The notes: generated by a model from the sequence alone, not told the origin. DNA of 64,000 nucleotides from Rodentibacter sp901420285 (GCF_041734645.1 NZ_CP162010.1:186001-250000); one strand, 5' to 3'; numbered from the stretch's first letter, positions 33,747 through 44,242 are shown. Translations and numbers: made by a program.

Positions 33747-35342
33747 TTGAGTAAACGACTTTTAAAATCCGGCATTATTGTAAGTGGAATGACTTTATTG
33801 TCGCGCGTGTTAGGCTTGCTGCGCGATGTAGTAATTGCTCACCTTATCGGTGCGGGAGCCGTGGCGGACGTATTTTTATTTGCTAACCGAATTCCGAATT
33901 TCCTACGCCGTCTATTTGCCGAAGGAGCCTTCTCGCAAGCGTTTGTGCCGGTATTGGCAGAATATCAAAAATCCGGTGATCTCAATAAAACCCGAGAATT
34001 TATCGGAAAAGTGTCCGGTACGTTGGGCGGTTTGGTCAGTATCGTAACGATTTTGGCCATGCTAGGCTCGCCGATCGTTGTGGCTTTATTCGGTATGGGC
34101 TGGTTCACCGATTGGTTAAACAATGGCCCTGACGCGCATAAATTTGAACAGGCGTCCCTGTTGCTCAAAATCACCTTTCCTTATTTATGGTTCATAACTT
34201 TCGTAGCGCTTTCCGGTGCGGTGCTCAACAGCATAGGTAAATTCGGCGTGATGTCATTTTCGCCGGTGCTGTTAAATATCGCTATGATTGCCACCGCGCT
34301 TTTTTTAGCCCCACAGATGGATAATCCTGACTTGGCTTTAGCAATCGGCATCTTTCTCGGCGGTTTGTTGCAGTTTTTGTTCCAAATTCCCTTTATGAAA
34401 CAAGCGGGATTGCTCGTTAAGCCTAAATGGGCGTGGCATGATGAGGGAGTGACGAAAATTCGTAAACTTATGCTTCCGGCTCTGTTTGGTGTGTCGGTGA
34501 GCCAAATCAATTTATTGTTGGATACGGTCATTGCCAGTTTTTTGATGACCGGTTCTATCAGTTGGCTTTATTATTCCGACCGCTTATTGGAATTTCCCCT
34601 CGGGTTATTCGGCATTGCGATTTCCACTGTAATTTTGCCGACACTTTCGCGCCATCATGTCAATCGCCAAGATAATTCGGTGCAAAGCGCGCTAGACTTT
34701 CGCAATACCATGGATTGGGGCGTGCGAATGATTTTATTACTCGGCGTGCCGGCCGCCGTTGGCATTGCGGTATTGGCTAAACCAATGTTGCTGACGCTGT
34801 TTATGCGTGGCAGTTTTACCCTTCATGATGTGCACGCGGCGTCTTATTCTTTATGGGCGTTTAACGCGGGCTTGCTGAGTTTTATGCTGATTAAAATTTT
34901 TGCCAACGGCTATTACGCGCGCCAAGATACCAAGACGCCGGTAAAAATCGGTGTGATCGCCATGGTGAGCAATATGGGTTTTAATGTATTGGCGATTCCT
35001 TTTGGTTATGTGGGGTTGGCTATGGCTTCCGCCATGTCGGCGACCTTGAACGCATGTTTACTTTACCGCGGTTTAGCGAAAGCGGAAGTGTATCGTTTTT
35101 CGCACAAGAGTGCGCTCTTTTTGGCTAAAGTGTTTGCCGCCTCCGTGCTGATGGGCACCGCATTGAGCTACTACACGCCGGGCATCGAGCAATGGGCGTC
35201 TATGACTTTTTTAATGCGTGTGCATTGGCTTGCTTGGTTGATCGTTTTGGCTGTCTTGGTTTACGGCGGCATGCTGATTTTATTAGGTATAAGGAAATCT
35301 GCTTTTATTGCGGGTAAATTCGAGGAAACCACAGCCATTTAG
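33747..35342 (+). CDS. murJ: Lipid II flippase MurJ
   Basis: Flips lipid II across the inner membrane for peptidoglycan synthesis. The 531 residues form about 14 membrane segments. The N-terminus MSKRLLKSGIIVSGMTLLSRVLGLLRD and RIPNFLRRLFAEGAFSQAFVPVLAEY are the MviN/MurJ signature. It begins with TTG at 33747 after AAGAGAG. A near-copy of the repeat (GGCACCGCATTG, about 35154) is read as GTAL in a loop close to the C-terminus. Confidence 0.96.
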   Translation: MSKRLLKSGIIVSGMTLLSRVLGLLRDVVIAHLIGAGAVADVFLFANRIPNFLRRLFAEGAFSQAFVPVLAEYQKSGDLNKTREFIGKVSGTLGGLVSIVTILAMLGSPIVVALFGMGWFTDWLNNGPDAHKFEQASLLLKITFPYLWFITFVALSGAVLNSIGKFGVMSFSPVLLNIAMIATALFLAPQMDNPDLALAIGIFLGGLLQFLFQIPFMKQAGLLVKPKWAWHDEGVTKIRKLMLPALFGVSVSQINLLLDTVIASFLMTGSISWLYYSDRLLEFPLGLFGIAISTVILPTLSRHHVNRQDNSVQSALDFRNTMDWGVRMILLLGVPAAVGIAVLAKPMLLTLFMRGSFTLHDVHAASYSLWAFNAGLLSFMLIKIFANGYYARQDTKTPVKIGVIAMVSNMGFNVLAIPFGYVGLAMASAMSATLNACLLYRGLAKAEVYRFSHKSALFLAKVFAASVLMGTALSYYTPGIEQWASMTFLMRVHWLAWLIVLAVLVYGGMLILLGIRKSAFIAGKFEETTAI

Positions 35343-35426
35343 CCGTCTAGATTGTCATTTATCGGTTTTTTCATTAGAATACCCACACATTATCAAGTTT
35401 TATTTTTTAACTTAAAAAGGTGCGTT

Positions 35427-35744
35427 ATGGCGAATTGGGAGGGCAAATATATCAGCCCTTATGCGGAGCATGGTAAAAAAAGCGAACAGGTGAAGAAAAT
35501 TACCGTGTCGATTCCGATCAAAGTTTTAGAAATTTTAACCAACGAACGTACCCGCCGTCAGTTAAAAAGCCTACGTCACGCAACCAATAGCGAATTGCTT
35601 TGTGAGGCTTTTTTACATGCCTTTACCGGTCAACCCTTACCGACAGATGCAGATTTGATGAAAGAACGCCACGATGAAATTCCGGAAAACGCAAAAGAGA
35701 TTATGCGTCAATTGGGAATTGATCCTGAAACTTGGGATTATTAA
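35427..35744 (+). CDS. metJ: Methionine repressor MetJ
   Basis: Ribbon-helix-helix repressor of methionine biosynthesis with S-adenosylmethionine as co-repressor. The start at 35427 (MANWEGKYISPYAEHGKKSEQVKKITVSIP) has AAAAAGG upstream and gives 105 residues, the exact family size; a longer frame from 35352 is not used. The beta strand KKITVSIPIKVL and the helix RRQLKSLRHATNSELLCEAFLHAF are intact. It ends tail-to-tail with the cueR-like gene, the stops overlapping. Confidence 0.96.
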   Translation: MANWEGKYISPYAEHGKKSEQVKKITVSIPIKVLEILTNERTRRQLKSLRHATNSELLCEAFLHAFTGQPLPTDADLMKERHDEIPENAKEIMRQLGIDPETWDY

Positions 35745-36136
35745 CCGCTTTCTTTATTTAGCCCTTCTAAAATTGCACAATCGGGGCAATCGTTGCCCTG
35801 ACAATCATCATGCCAGCGTTGCAATGCTGCGAGCATTTTTTCTAATCGTTCGATTTGTCGTTTTAACGTTTCAATATGTTGCGCCGTGAGCGCTTTAACT
35901 TCGCGGCTGTTGCGACGAGGGTTGTCTTGCAAATGTATCAGTTGTTCGATTTGTTGTAAGGAAAAGCCCACATCGCGCGAATGGCGAATAAAATGCAACC
36001 GTTCAATATCTTTTTCTTCATAATGACGATAGCCGGAAAGGCTACGTGCCGCCGGTTTAAGCAAACTAAGCTTTTCATAATCCCGAATTTGTTTGGCGCT
36101 GAGTCCGCTTAATTTTGCCGCTTCGCTAATATTCAT
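35741..36136 (-). CDS. cueR: Copper-responsive MerR-family regulator (CueR type)
   Basis: Senses cytoplasmic Cu+ and activates copper export by unwinding a long-spacer promoter. The 131 residues have the MerR helix-turn-helix (MNISEAAKLSGLSAKQIRDYEKLSLLKPA), a long dimer helix, and the metal loop CQGNDCPDC with Cys112 and Cys120 at the same numbers as E. coli CueR. Divergent from copZ-copA with a matching operator between them. Confidence 0.93.
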   Translation of the reverse strand: MNISEAAKLSGLSAKQIRDYEKLSLLKPAARSLSGYRHYEEKDIERLHFIRHSRDVGFSLQQIEQLIHLQDNPRRNSREVKALTAQHIETLKRQIERLEKMLAALQRWHDDCQGNDCPDCAILEGLNKESG

Positions 36137-36145
36137 AAAAAAATC

Positions 36146-36176
36146 TTGACCTTAACCTTGAGTTAAGGTTTATAGT
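36146..36176 (+). promoter_or_regulatory. CueR-type promoter/operator of copZ-copA
   Basis: A -35 TTGACC (36146-36151) and -10 TATAGT (36171-36176) are 19 bp apart, the over-long spacing that MerR activators correct. The spacer region holds a perfect dyad ACCTTAAC-CTTGA-GTTAAGGT (36149-36169). Confidence 0.92.
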
Positions 36177-36220
36177 AGCCGACATCCGTTTATCATTCAA
36201 TCTAAAACAAGGAGAAATCT

Positions 36221-36427
36221 ATGAAAAACGTTCGTTTAATTATCACAGGAATGCATTGTGGCGGCTGTGTGAAAAGTGTCACGCAGGTGCTGGAAGCGCT
36301 TGATGGCGTAGAAAAAGTGAATGTCGATTTGCAAGGCTATGCAGACATTCAATTTGATGAAAGCAAAGTTTCCATCGGCCAATTAATTGAAACCATTGAG
36401 GACGCAGGCTTTGATGCAACAGCATAA
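36221..36427 (+). CDS. copZ: Copper chaperone CopZ (HMA domain)
   Basis: A 68-residue single heavy-metal-associated domain that binds Cu+ and passes it to CopA. The metal site is GMHCGGC near residues 7-13, and the rest follows the ferredoxin-like fold (VEKVNVDLQGYADIQFDESKVSIGQLIETIEDAGFDA). Strong AAGGAG upstream. It overlaps copA by 14 bases. Confidence 0.93.
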   Translation: MKNVRLIITGMHCGGCVKSVTQVLEALDGVEKVNVDLQGYADIQFDESKVSIGQLIETIEDAGFDATA

Positions 36428-38582
36428 AAAAATTCGCCTGCAAATTGAAGGCATGACTTGCCAATCTTGTGCCAGTCGCATTGAAAAAGTGTTGAATAAA
36501 AAGCCTTTCGTGTCGCAAGCAAATGTGAATTTTGCGGTGGAAGAAGCACAAGTGGAGTTTGATCCGAGCCAAGCCGACGTGGAAGAGATTATCGGCATTA
36601 TTCAAAAAACGGGTTTTAAAGGCACCTTGAAAAGCGATGCGCCGGTTGCGTCACACAAGCGACAAAAACCGCATTGGCGCCTTTGGTTGTTGCTGCTGAT
36701 TAATATTCCGTTTTTGTTCGGTATGTTCGGAATGTTACTTGGTAATCATGATTTAATGCTGCCGCCGATGTGGCAATTTATTTTGGCGACCATTGTACAA
36801 GTCGGTTTGGCGATTCCGTTTTATCGCGGAGCTATCGGCAGTATTCGCGGCGGTCTTGCGAATATGGACGTATTGGTGAGCAGTGGCACGCTGACGATTT
36901 ACCTTTATTCCACTTATATGCTGTTCCACCACCGTGCTTTGGGGCATGATGCGACGCATCACATTTATTTTGAAGCAGCGGTGATGGTGATCGGTTTTGT
37001 AAGTCTCGGTAAGTTTTTGGAAGAACGCACCAAAAAACACAGTTTGAATAGCCTTGAATTATTGCTCCAACTCACGCCGAAGCAAGTCAGCGTATTGCGA
37101 GCCGGCGCTTGGCGAAACATTCCGCTTGATCAAGTCAACGCCGGTGATGTATTGCGGGCCAATCATGGCGAACGTATCGCGGCAGACGGCGTGGTGGAAG
37201 AAGGCCACGGTTGGTGCGACGAAAGTCATTTAACCGGCGAATCAGCACCGCAAATGAAGCAACCGCAAAGTTCCGTGCTGGCCGGTTCGATGGTGACGGA
37301 AGGCAGCCTGACTTATCGCGCGAATCAGCTCGGCGCGCAAACCTTGCTCGGTGATATGATGAGTGCGCTTTCCGAAGCGCAAGGTACAAAGGCGCCCATT
37401 GCGCGCTTTGCCGATAAAGTTGCCGGTATTTTTGTTCCGGCAGTACTTGCCGTTTCGGCGCTTACTTTCATGCTTACTTGGCTGTTTACGAAGCAACTCG
37501 ACACTTCCGTTATGCACGCCGTTGCGGTATTGGTGATTGCTTGTCCTTGCGCGCTTGGGCTTGCCACACCAGCCGCCATTATGGCCGGTATGGGTAAAGC
37601 AGTGAACAGCGGCATTTGGTTTAAAGACGCGGCGGCGATGGAGCAGGCGGCGCATATCGATACCGTGGTATTAGACAAAACCGGCACGTTAACGAACGGC
37701 GATCTTCAAGTTGTAGCCGTCTGGCGGCCTTCCAATGCGGTGCTCTCGGAGGAGTCGCTTTACCGCATTGCCGCCACTGTCGAACAACATGCCGCTCATC
37801 CGCTGGCGCAAGCCATTGTGCATACGGCACAAGAAATGAAGCTCGAAATTAGCACCGCATTGGAAGCCCAAACTACGCCGGGCGAGGGAATTTGCGCACA
37901 AGTGGAAGGGGTGGGTTCGGTTAATGTCGGTACTCCGGCATTTTGTGGATTTGCCCTGCCGGAAAATTTACCGGATGTATGGCAAATTGCTAGTGTAGTG
38001 GCGGTTTCCATAAACGGTGAAGCGGCGGGCGCTTTTGCCTTGACGGACACGTTACGGTCGGAAAGCAAGCAAGCGATCGCGCGCTTACGACAACGCAATA
38101 TCGACGTGCTGATTATGAGCGGCGATCGCCAATCGGTGGTGGATTATGTTGCGCAACAGCTCGACATTCAACACGCCTTCGGCCAACTCAGCCCGCGCGA
38201 TAAGGCGGCTAAAATTCGAGCCTTGCAGCAAGAAGGCAAAATTGTCGCGATGGTGGGCGATGGCATTAACGATGCAGCGGCGTTAGCTATGGCCGATGTC
38301 AGTTTCGCCATGAAATCGGGTTCCGATGTGGCGCAGCAAACTGCATCAGCGACTTTAATGCGTCAGTCCGTGAATCAATTAGCCGACGGAATTTTCATCG
38401 CGCAAGCTACCTTAACGAACATCAAACAAAACTTATTTTTTGCTTTGATTTACAACCTATTAGGTATTCCGCTCGCAGCATTGGGCTATTTAAGTCCGGT
38501 TATTGCAGGCGGTGCGATGGCGTTAAGCTCCGTTTCGGTGCTGACCAATGCGTTAAGATTAAAACGTTTGAAACTCCGTTAA
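36414..38582 (+). CDS. copA: Copper-exporting P1B-type ATPase
   Basis: Pumps Cu+ out of the cytoplasm. The 722 residues have one N-terminal HMA domain (GMTCQSCAS), eight membrane segments with the CPC site at about 377-379 (IACPCALGLATP), the phosphorylation motif DKTGT at about 421, and GDGINDA near 615. Start 36414 (MQQHKKIRLQ) is preferred over an upstream TTG. Two 12-mer repeat copies lie in the nucleotide-binding domain: 37733-37744 read as SNAVL and 37851-37862 read as ISTALEA. Confidence 0.95.
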   Translation: MQQHKKIRLQIEGMTCQSCASRIEKVLNKKPFVSQANVNFAVEEAQVEFDPSQADVEEIIGIIQKTGFKGTLKSDAPVASHKRQKPHWRLWLLLLINIPFLFGMFGMLLGNHDLMLPPMWQFILATIVQVGLAIPFYRGAIGSIRGGLANMDVLVSSGTLTIYLYSTYMLFHHRALGHDATHHIYFEAAVMVIGFVSLGKFLEERTKKHSLNSLELLLQLTPKQVSVLRAGAWRNIPLDQVNAGDVLRANHGERIAADGVVEEGHGWCDESHLTGESAPQMKQPQSSVLAGSMVTEGSLTYRANQLGAQTLLGDMMSALSEAQGTKAPIARFADKVAGIFVPAVLAVSALTFMLTWLFTKQLDTSVMHAVAVLVIACPCALGLATPAAIMAGMGKAVNSGIWFKDAAAMEQAAHIDTVVLDKTGTLTNGDLQVVAVWRPSNAVLSEESLYRIAATVEQHAAHPLAQAIVHTAQEMKLEISTALEAQTTPGEGICAQVEGVGSVNVGTPAFCGFALPENLPDVWQIASVVAVSINGEAAGAFALTDTLRSESKQAIARLRQRNIDVLIMSGDRQSVVDYVAQQLDIQHAFGQLSPRDKAAKIRALQQEGKIVAMVGDGINDAAALAMADVSFAMKSGSDVAQQTASATLMRQSVNQLADGIFIAQATLTNIKQNLFFALIYNLLGIPLAALGYLSPVIAGGAMALSSVSVLTNALRLKRLKLR

Positions 38583-38635
38583 TCAATAACCGTATAAGTG
38601 CGCTCCGCATAACCGCAGCACTCAGAAAATGACGC

Positions 38636-38647
38636 CAATGCGGTGCT
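38636..38647 (+). repeat. Single 12-mer copy after copA
   Basis: CAATGCGGTGCT followed by ATTTTGAGA, matching the extended 3' flank of other copies. A mismatched facing copy (GCACCGCATTC) lies at 38700-38710. The 248-base copA-yczE gap holds no gene. Confidence 0.8.
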
Positions 38648-38830
38648 ATTTTGAGAGTAGACGGCGGTTGGTTTTTCGTATAATCGTCATTGCCGATTGG
38701 CACCGCATTCAAGCAAGGTTTATCGCCGTTCCTCGTACAAGTCGAAAGCTTGTCGGTATTGCGTATTAAACTATTTTGGTTTTTGGCCGTTTCCCTTTAT
38801 GATGGCGAGGTGCCTTTTACAAGGGAATTT

Positions 38831-39490
38831 ATGAAAAAAATACGCGTTATTCCGCATACCGCTTGGGCGGCAACTTCGCTTTGGTCCATACGATTTAAAA
38901 CTTTATGGGTTTTACTTTTGGCGTTGGCCGTCTTGGGCGCGGGCGATGGTTTGATCGTCCTTTCCGGGCTCGGTTCAACACCTTGGACGGTGCTCTCGCA
39001 AGGCATTGCGTTACAAGGCGATATCAGTATCGGTTGGGCGTCATTTTTCATTAGCGGCATTGTTATGCTGGCGTGGTTACCGCTTAAACTCCGCTTTGGA
39101 TTAGGTACCTTGCTGAATATTATCGTCATCGCCTTTTTCCTCGGATTGACCACCAAAACGGTACCGGAACCGACCACGCTTTTACTTCGCATCATTTTCG
39201 GCATCAGCGGCTTGTTTCTATACGGCTTAGGCACCGCATTTTATTTGACGTGTCATTTAGGCGCGGGGCCGCGTGATGGTTTAATGGTGGGCATTTGTCA
39301 GCGTTTTCATTGGAAAGTTGGCATTGTGCGTAGCGGTATTGAAATCTCGGTTTGTATGTTGGGATTTTTTCTCGGCGGCACGGTGGGCGTCGGAACGTTG
39401 GTATTTGCCGCCGGAATTGGTTGGATTGTGCAAAGTTACTTAGCTTTAATTGCCCGCTTGCCAAATTCGACGTACGAAGGGAATAATTGA
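38831..39490 (+). CDS. YczE/YitT-like integral membrane protein
   Basis: 219 residues with about five or six membrane segments. The GLGSTPWTVLSQGIALQGDISIGWASF segment and the GTAFYLTCHLGAGPRDGLMVGICQRF segment are characteristic of the YczE family, whose function is not established. Start 38831 (MKKIRVIPHTAWAA) has AAGGGAA before it; an upstream in-frame extension from 38690 is not credible. It converges on the glycosyltransferase gene with a 45-base overlap of 3' ends. Confidence 0.75.
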   Translation: MKKIRVIPHTAWAATSLWSIRFKTLWVLLLALAVLGAGDGLIVLSGLGSTPWTVLSQGIALQGDISIGWASFFISGIVMLAWLPLKLRFGLGTLLNIIVIAFFLGLTTKTVPEPTTLLLRIIFGISGLFLYGLGTAFYLTCHLGAGPRDGLMVGICQRFHWKVGIVRSGIEISVCMLGFFLGGTVGVGTLVFAAGIGWIVQSYLALIARLPNSTYEGNN

Positions 39491-40480
39491 GGTTAGAGCC
39501 GCTTTGATAGAAATTAAGCCTAAATTCATCTGTGTGTTTTTGCCGGCCGGCGGACAAAAAGCCAGGTGTTTATCCGCATCGTTAATCGGTTTCCAACGTC
39601 GCGGCTGAGAAGAACGACTGTTCGGATAGAATCCGACGGTCGGTACGTTAAACGCGCTGCTTAAATGCAGTGGCCCGGTTGAACCGGCAATAAACAAATC
39701 GGCACAAGCCAAAGAATGGGCAAAATCCACTAGGCCATGATTTTTATCGTAAATCGCCACGCGCGAGTCGTTCACTAATTGTGCCAGCTCATGAGCTTTT
39801 TCACTTTCGCCCGGCCCCGCTGTTAGCACCGCATTGCAATCAAATTCGGTAAGCAAGCCTTGAATTAATTCGGCATATTGAGGTAACGATAAATTCGTTG
39901 CCGAACCGCCGGAACCGCTATGCACGAAAATCCATTTTTTATTGGTTGAAATCCCTAACGTTTGGCTTAAAAAAACGCGCTGATTTTCGAGCGCACTTTT
40001 ATCGAAGGTTAAATAAGGCGGTTTTACTTCTACAATCGGCATATTCTGTTTTTTCAGAAATGCACGGACTAAATCTTGATTGTATTCCGCTTCTGATTTT
40101 TCCGAGCGGGAACGACGCTGAGTCAGACGATGATTATAGAAAAACTGAACAAATTTCGTAGCCGGCGCCAAGCGATATTTTATACCGCTTTTCCAGGCTA
40201 ATTTGGCATTATGCGTATTGGAAAAAAAGCTGATTAACCCGTCAAAATGATGGTTTTTTATTTCATTAAGCAGTCGCCGAAAATCGGCTTTATCGTCTTT
40301 TTTACTATCAATAATGATACTGTCTAAATAAGGACAGATTTCAGCCAGTGGCGATGTGTAAGCGGGCACTAGGGCGGTTAATTTTAATGACGGATTGGAC
40401 GCCTTCAACATAGCAAATGCCGGCCACGCTTGTATAAAATCACCGAGTTTATCGTTACGAATGACTAAAATATTATTCAT
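39446..40480 (-). CDS. Glycosyltransferase family 9 (heptosyltransferase-like)
   Basis: Probably adds heptose to the lipopolysaccharide core. The 344 residues show the GT9 N-terminus MNNILVIRNDKLGDFIQAWPAFAMLK, and the donor-binding part has FVHSGSGGSATNLSLPQYAELI and ADLFIAGSTGPLHLSSAFNVPTVGFYP. The 12-mer repeat (39825-39836) is read as CNAVL inside the second domain. It overlaps the O-antigen-ligase-like gene by 8 bases, so both act in LPS assembly. The exact acceptor cannot be told. Confidence 0.85.
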   Translation of the reverse strand: MNNILVIRNDKLGDFIQAWPAFAMLKASNPSLKLTALVPAYTSPLAEICPYLDSIIIDSKKDDKADFRRLLNEIKNHHFDGLISFFSNTHNAKLAWKSGIKYRLAPATKFVQFFYNHRLTQRRSRSEKSEAEYNQDLVRAFLKKQNMPIVEVKPPYLTFDKSALENQRVFLSQTLGISTNKKWIFVHSGSGGSATNLSLPQYAELIQGLLTEFDCNAVLTAGPGESEKAHELAQLVNDSRVAIYDKNHGLVDFAHSLACADLFIAGSTGPLHLSSAFNVPTVGFYPNSRSSQPRRWKPINDADKHLAFCPPAGKNTQMNLGLISIKAALTSIIPFVRRIWQAGN

Positions 40481-41729
40481 GCTTCGCTCTTTGCTGTTCG
40501 GTTCTCATCATGGCGTAGAACACAATAACGAGGAAAAAATAGAAAATATTGCCGGAATTGTGGTTAAAAAAGCTTTGGCTTAAGCAATAAGTCATCGCTG
40601 AGATAATATGCATAATGCCTAATATGGCCGTCATTTTTACAGTTGAATTACCGGCGGTTTTTAGTCCTTGTATGAAAATTCGTAATGGCAAGATGAAAAC
40701 TCCGAGCAAAGCCAGTATTCCAAGCAGGCCGTATTTCGTCAATACATCTAAATATTGGTTATGAGCATGTTTAAATGTCCCCGCGTATTCACTAATAGTC
40801 CCTTCAGAAACCTGTTGCGTCTGTTTTTCTTGATAGCCTTTTACGCCCCAACCCAAAATCGGTTTTTCTTTTATCATCAATACGGCACCTTTCCACATAT
40901 CAAATCGTGCGCCGAGCGAGGTGCTAGTATTTTTTCCTGATAAATAAGAGGTAATATCATATTTAGCTTGGTTAAAACGCTCCATAACCCTCATTTCGGA
41001 GGTTTGAGCGGCGCCTACACCGGCCAGAATGAAAATGGAAATCGCGCCGATAAAAAATTTTTTTGATAAATAATGCCGATAAAACCAGAGGGAAAATATG
41101 ATAAAAAGCGGCAAACCGATCCATCCTCCGCGTGCGCCGGATAAAAGGCTGCCAATGATGCCGAAAATAACCGCCGAAAAACATAGTAGGGCGGTTTTTT
41201 GCATTTTTCGCTCAAGAGAATAAAACCCTAAAACTAAGCTGAATATGCCTAAAGACATAGCAATGTCGCCCCCTTGAATATGCATAATTCTCGGCGAAAA
41301 AGCTAACCAAACTTGAGAAACGAAACGATCATAAATGGCGATACCGCCTGCAATTATTGCTCCAAGAGGAATACAATAAATCAATACTTGAGGGAGAAGC
41401 CGAATTTGCAGTAGAAGAATTAAAACAGGAATGAAAACTAACGCTCTACTCGGGTTATCCAATTCCCGAACGTTACCTTTGTGAATGAAAAGAGAGATGA
41501 GAAAAACAGCAAAATAGAAAACATAACAGCAAATTATCCATTTATCATTTTTTGAAAAGGCTAATTTCGTTTTTCGAGTTAATAGAAATAGGCTATATCC
41601 TATGCCGAGTACGCCACAAAAAAAAGGCATCCAGTTATATGCCCCTTTTGCCGCGAGAAGAGAAAGGAAGAAGAAGCCAATCGCAAAATTAATGACGGCA
41701 GAAAAAGATTTTTGTTTTGAGATTTGCAT
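40473..41729 (-). CDS. O-antigen ligase family membrane protein (WaaL-like)
   Basis: Ligases of this family join a polysaccharide or sugar to lipid A-core in the periplasm. The 418 residues form about ten to twelve membrane segments, with a Wzy_C-type periplasmic loop: ARFDMWKGAVLMIKEKPILGWGVKGYQEKQ, then HAHNQYLDVLTKYGLLGI, carrying the conserved His. It is the first gene of a two-gene unit with the heptosyltransferase; a terminator separates it from fba. Confidence 0.85.
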   Translation of the reverse strand: MQISKQKSFSAVINFAIGFFFLSLLAAKGAYNWMPFFCGVLGIGYSLFLLTRKTKLAFSKNDKWIICCYVFYFAVFLISLFIHKGNVRELDNPSRALVFIPVLILLLQIRLLPQVLIYCIPLGAIIAGGIAIYDRFVSQVWLAFSPRIMHIQGGDIAMSLGIFSLVLGFYSLERKMQKTALLCFSAVIFGIIGSLLSGARGGWIGLPLFIIFSLWFYRHYLSKKFFIGAISIFILAGVGAAQTSEMRVMERFNQAKYDITSYLSGKNTSTSLGARFDMWKGAVLMIKEKPILGWGVKGYQEKQTQQVSEGTISEYAGTFKHAHNQYLDVLTKYGLLGILALLGVFILPLRIFIQGLKTAGNSTVKMTAILGIMHIISAMTYCLSQSFFNHNSGNIFYFFLVIVFYAMMRTEQQRAKHE

Positions 41730-41749
41730 AAGTCATCACTCTAATAATA

Positions 41750-41776
41750 AAAAACCGCACTCAAAAGTGCGGTTGT
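41750..41776 (-). terminator. Terminator of fba made of facing uptake signals
   Basis: ACCGCACT and AAGTGCGGT face each other across CAA, with an A-run on the left (T-run on the minus strand) and TTGTATTTT on the right. It follows the fba stop. Confidence 0.88.
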
Positions 41777-41798
41777 ATTTTAGTGTATTTTTTAACAA

Positions 41799-42878
<1,080 letters not shown>

Positions 42879-42947
42879 AGTTGTGTTTCCTTTTTATGTG
42901 GAGTGGGTTTTACCCCACCGTTTGAAAAATTAGATTTTTTATTGATA

Positions 42948-43011
42948 GCGCGCGTCTCCTAACGCGTGCGGACTTGCATTTTGATTTGGACACGCGTCGG
43001 GAGACGCGCGC
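42948..43011. repeat. GC-rich long inverted repeat between pgk and fba
   Basis: GCGCGCGTCTCCTAACGCGTGC (in two parts, 948-960 and 961-969) pairs with 42988-43011, about 19-20 of 22 positions, around an 18-base AT-rich loop. It has no T-run on either side and is far richer in GC than its surroundings. It could be a processing or stabilising hairpin in the pgk-fba message or a small mobile palindromic unit. Confidence 0.75.
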
Positions 43012-43040
43012 CATCGTTATCTTATGCGGGAAAAGTGCAG

Positions 43041-44204
43041 TTAATTTTTCGCACGTTTCTCAAGAATTTCCACGGCCGGTAAGGTTTTACCTTCTACGAA
43101 TTCTAAGAATGCGCCGCCACCGGTGGAGATATAGGAAATTTTATTTGCGATGCCGAATAAATCAATTGCTGCAAGCGTATCACCACCGCCTGCAATAGAG
43201 AAAGCGTCGCTGTCAGCAATGGCGTGAGAAATAATTTCTGTTCCTTTGCGGAAGTTCGGGAATTCAAACACACCAACTGGGCCGTTCCATAATACGGTTT
43301 TCGCATTTTTAATAATGTCTGCAAGTTGTGCAGCGGATTTGTCGCCGATATCGAAAATGGATTCGTCATCTTTCACTTCGGTCACGGATTTTTCTGTCGC
43401 CGGTGCGGTTTCGGAGAATTCAGTACCGACGCGCACATCTACCGGCACAGGAATGTCGGTGCTTGCGGCTAGTTCTTTAGCCACCGGGATTAAATCGGCT
43501 TCGTATAAGGATTTGCCTACGTTATGACCGGCTGCGGCAATAAAGGTGTTGGCGATACCGCCACCCACGATAATTTGGTCAGCGATTTTAGACAGGGAGT
43601 TTAACACTTCCAATTTAGTAGAGACTTTAGAACCACCCACGATCGCTACCATTGGACGTGCCGGTTCTTTTAATGCTTTACCAAGCGCATCAAGTTCTGC
43701 GGCAAGCAATGGACCTGCACAGGCAACCGGCGCGAATTCGGCAACGCCGTAAGTAGAGGCTTGCGCACGGTGTGCCGTACCGAAAGCGTCCATCACAAAC
43801 ACATCGCAAAGTGCGGCGTATTTTTTGCCTAATTCAGGATCGTTTTTCTTTTCGCCTTTGTTGACGCGGACGTTTTCTAATACCACGATTTCGCCCGCTT
43901 TTACATCGACACCGTTAAGGTAATCACGCACCAAACGTACCGGCACATCAAGGTGTTCGTTTAAATAATCAACAACAGGTTGGAGGGAATCTTCAGGTTT
44001 GAATTCACCTTCGGTCGGACGACCTAAGTGGGAGGTAACCATCACTTTAGCGCCTTTTTCCAAGGCTAATTTTAAGGTTGGGATGGTGGCTCGGATACGC
44101 GCATCTGACGTGACTTTACCGTCTTTCACCGGCACATTAAGATCGGCGCGGATAAATACGCGTTTACCGTTTAAATCTAAATCAGTCATCTTAATTACAG
44201 ACAT
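43041..44204 (-). CDS. pgk: Phosphoglycerate kinase
   Basis: Makes ATP from 1,3-bisphosphoglycerate. The 387 residues carry the N-terminal RVFIRADLNVPV signature, HLGRPT, the AHRAQASTYG segment, the ATP site VGGSKVSTKLEVL and the C-terminal GGGDTLAAID and STGGGAFLEFVEGK loops. Standard length. First gene of the pgk-fba unit, with a recognisable promoter 40-80 bases upstream. Confidence 0.97.
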   Translation of the reverse strand: MSVIKMTDLDLNGKRVFIRADLNVPVKDGKVTSDARIRATIPTLKLALEKGAKVMVTSHLGRPTEGEFKPEDSLQPVVDYLNEHLDVPVRLVRDYLNGVDVKAGEIVVLENVRVNKGEKKNDPELGKKYAALCDVFVMDAFGTAHRAQASTYGVAEFAPVACAGPLLAAELDALGKALKEPARPMVAIVGGSKVSTKLEVLNSLSKIADQIIVGGGIANTFIAAAGHNVGKSLYEADLIPVAKELAASTDIPVPVDVRVGTEFSETAPATEKSVTEVKDDESIFDIGDKSAAQLADIIKNAKTVLWNGPVGVFEFPNFRKGTEIISHAIADSDAFSIAGGGDTLAAIDLFGIANKISYISTGGGAFLEFVEGKTLPAVEILEKRAKN

Positions 44205-44242
44205 AATTTACCTCTTTGCTTGTTAAAAATAGGACTGCCCGC

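Noticed and set aside
37135..37901. Several overlapping antisense frames inside copA
   Set aside because: They are opposite the conserved ATPase motifs and follow from its codon use.
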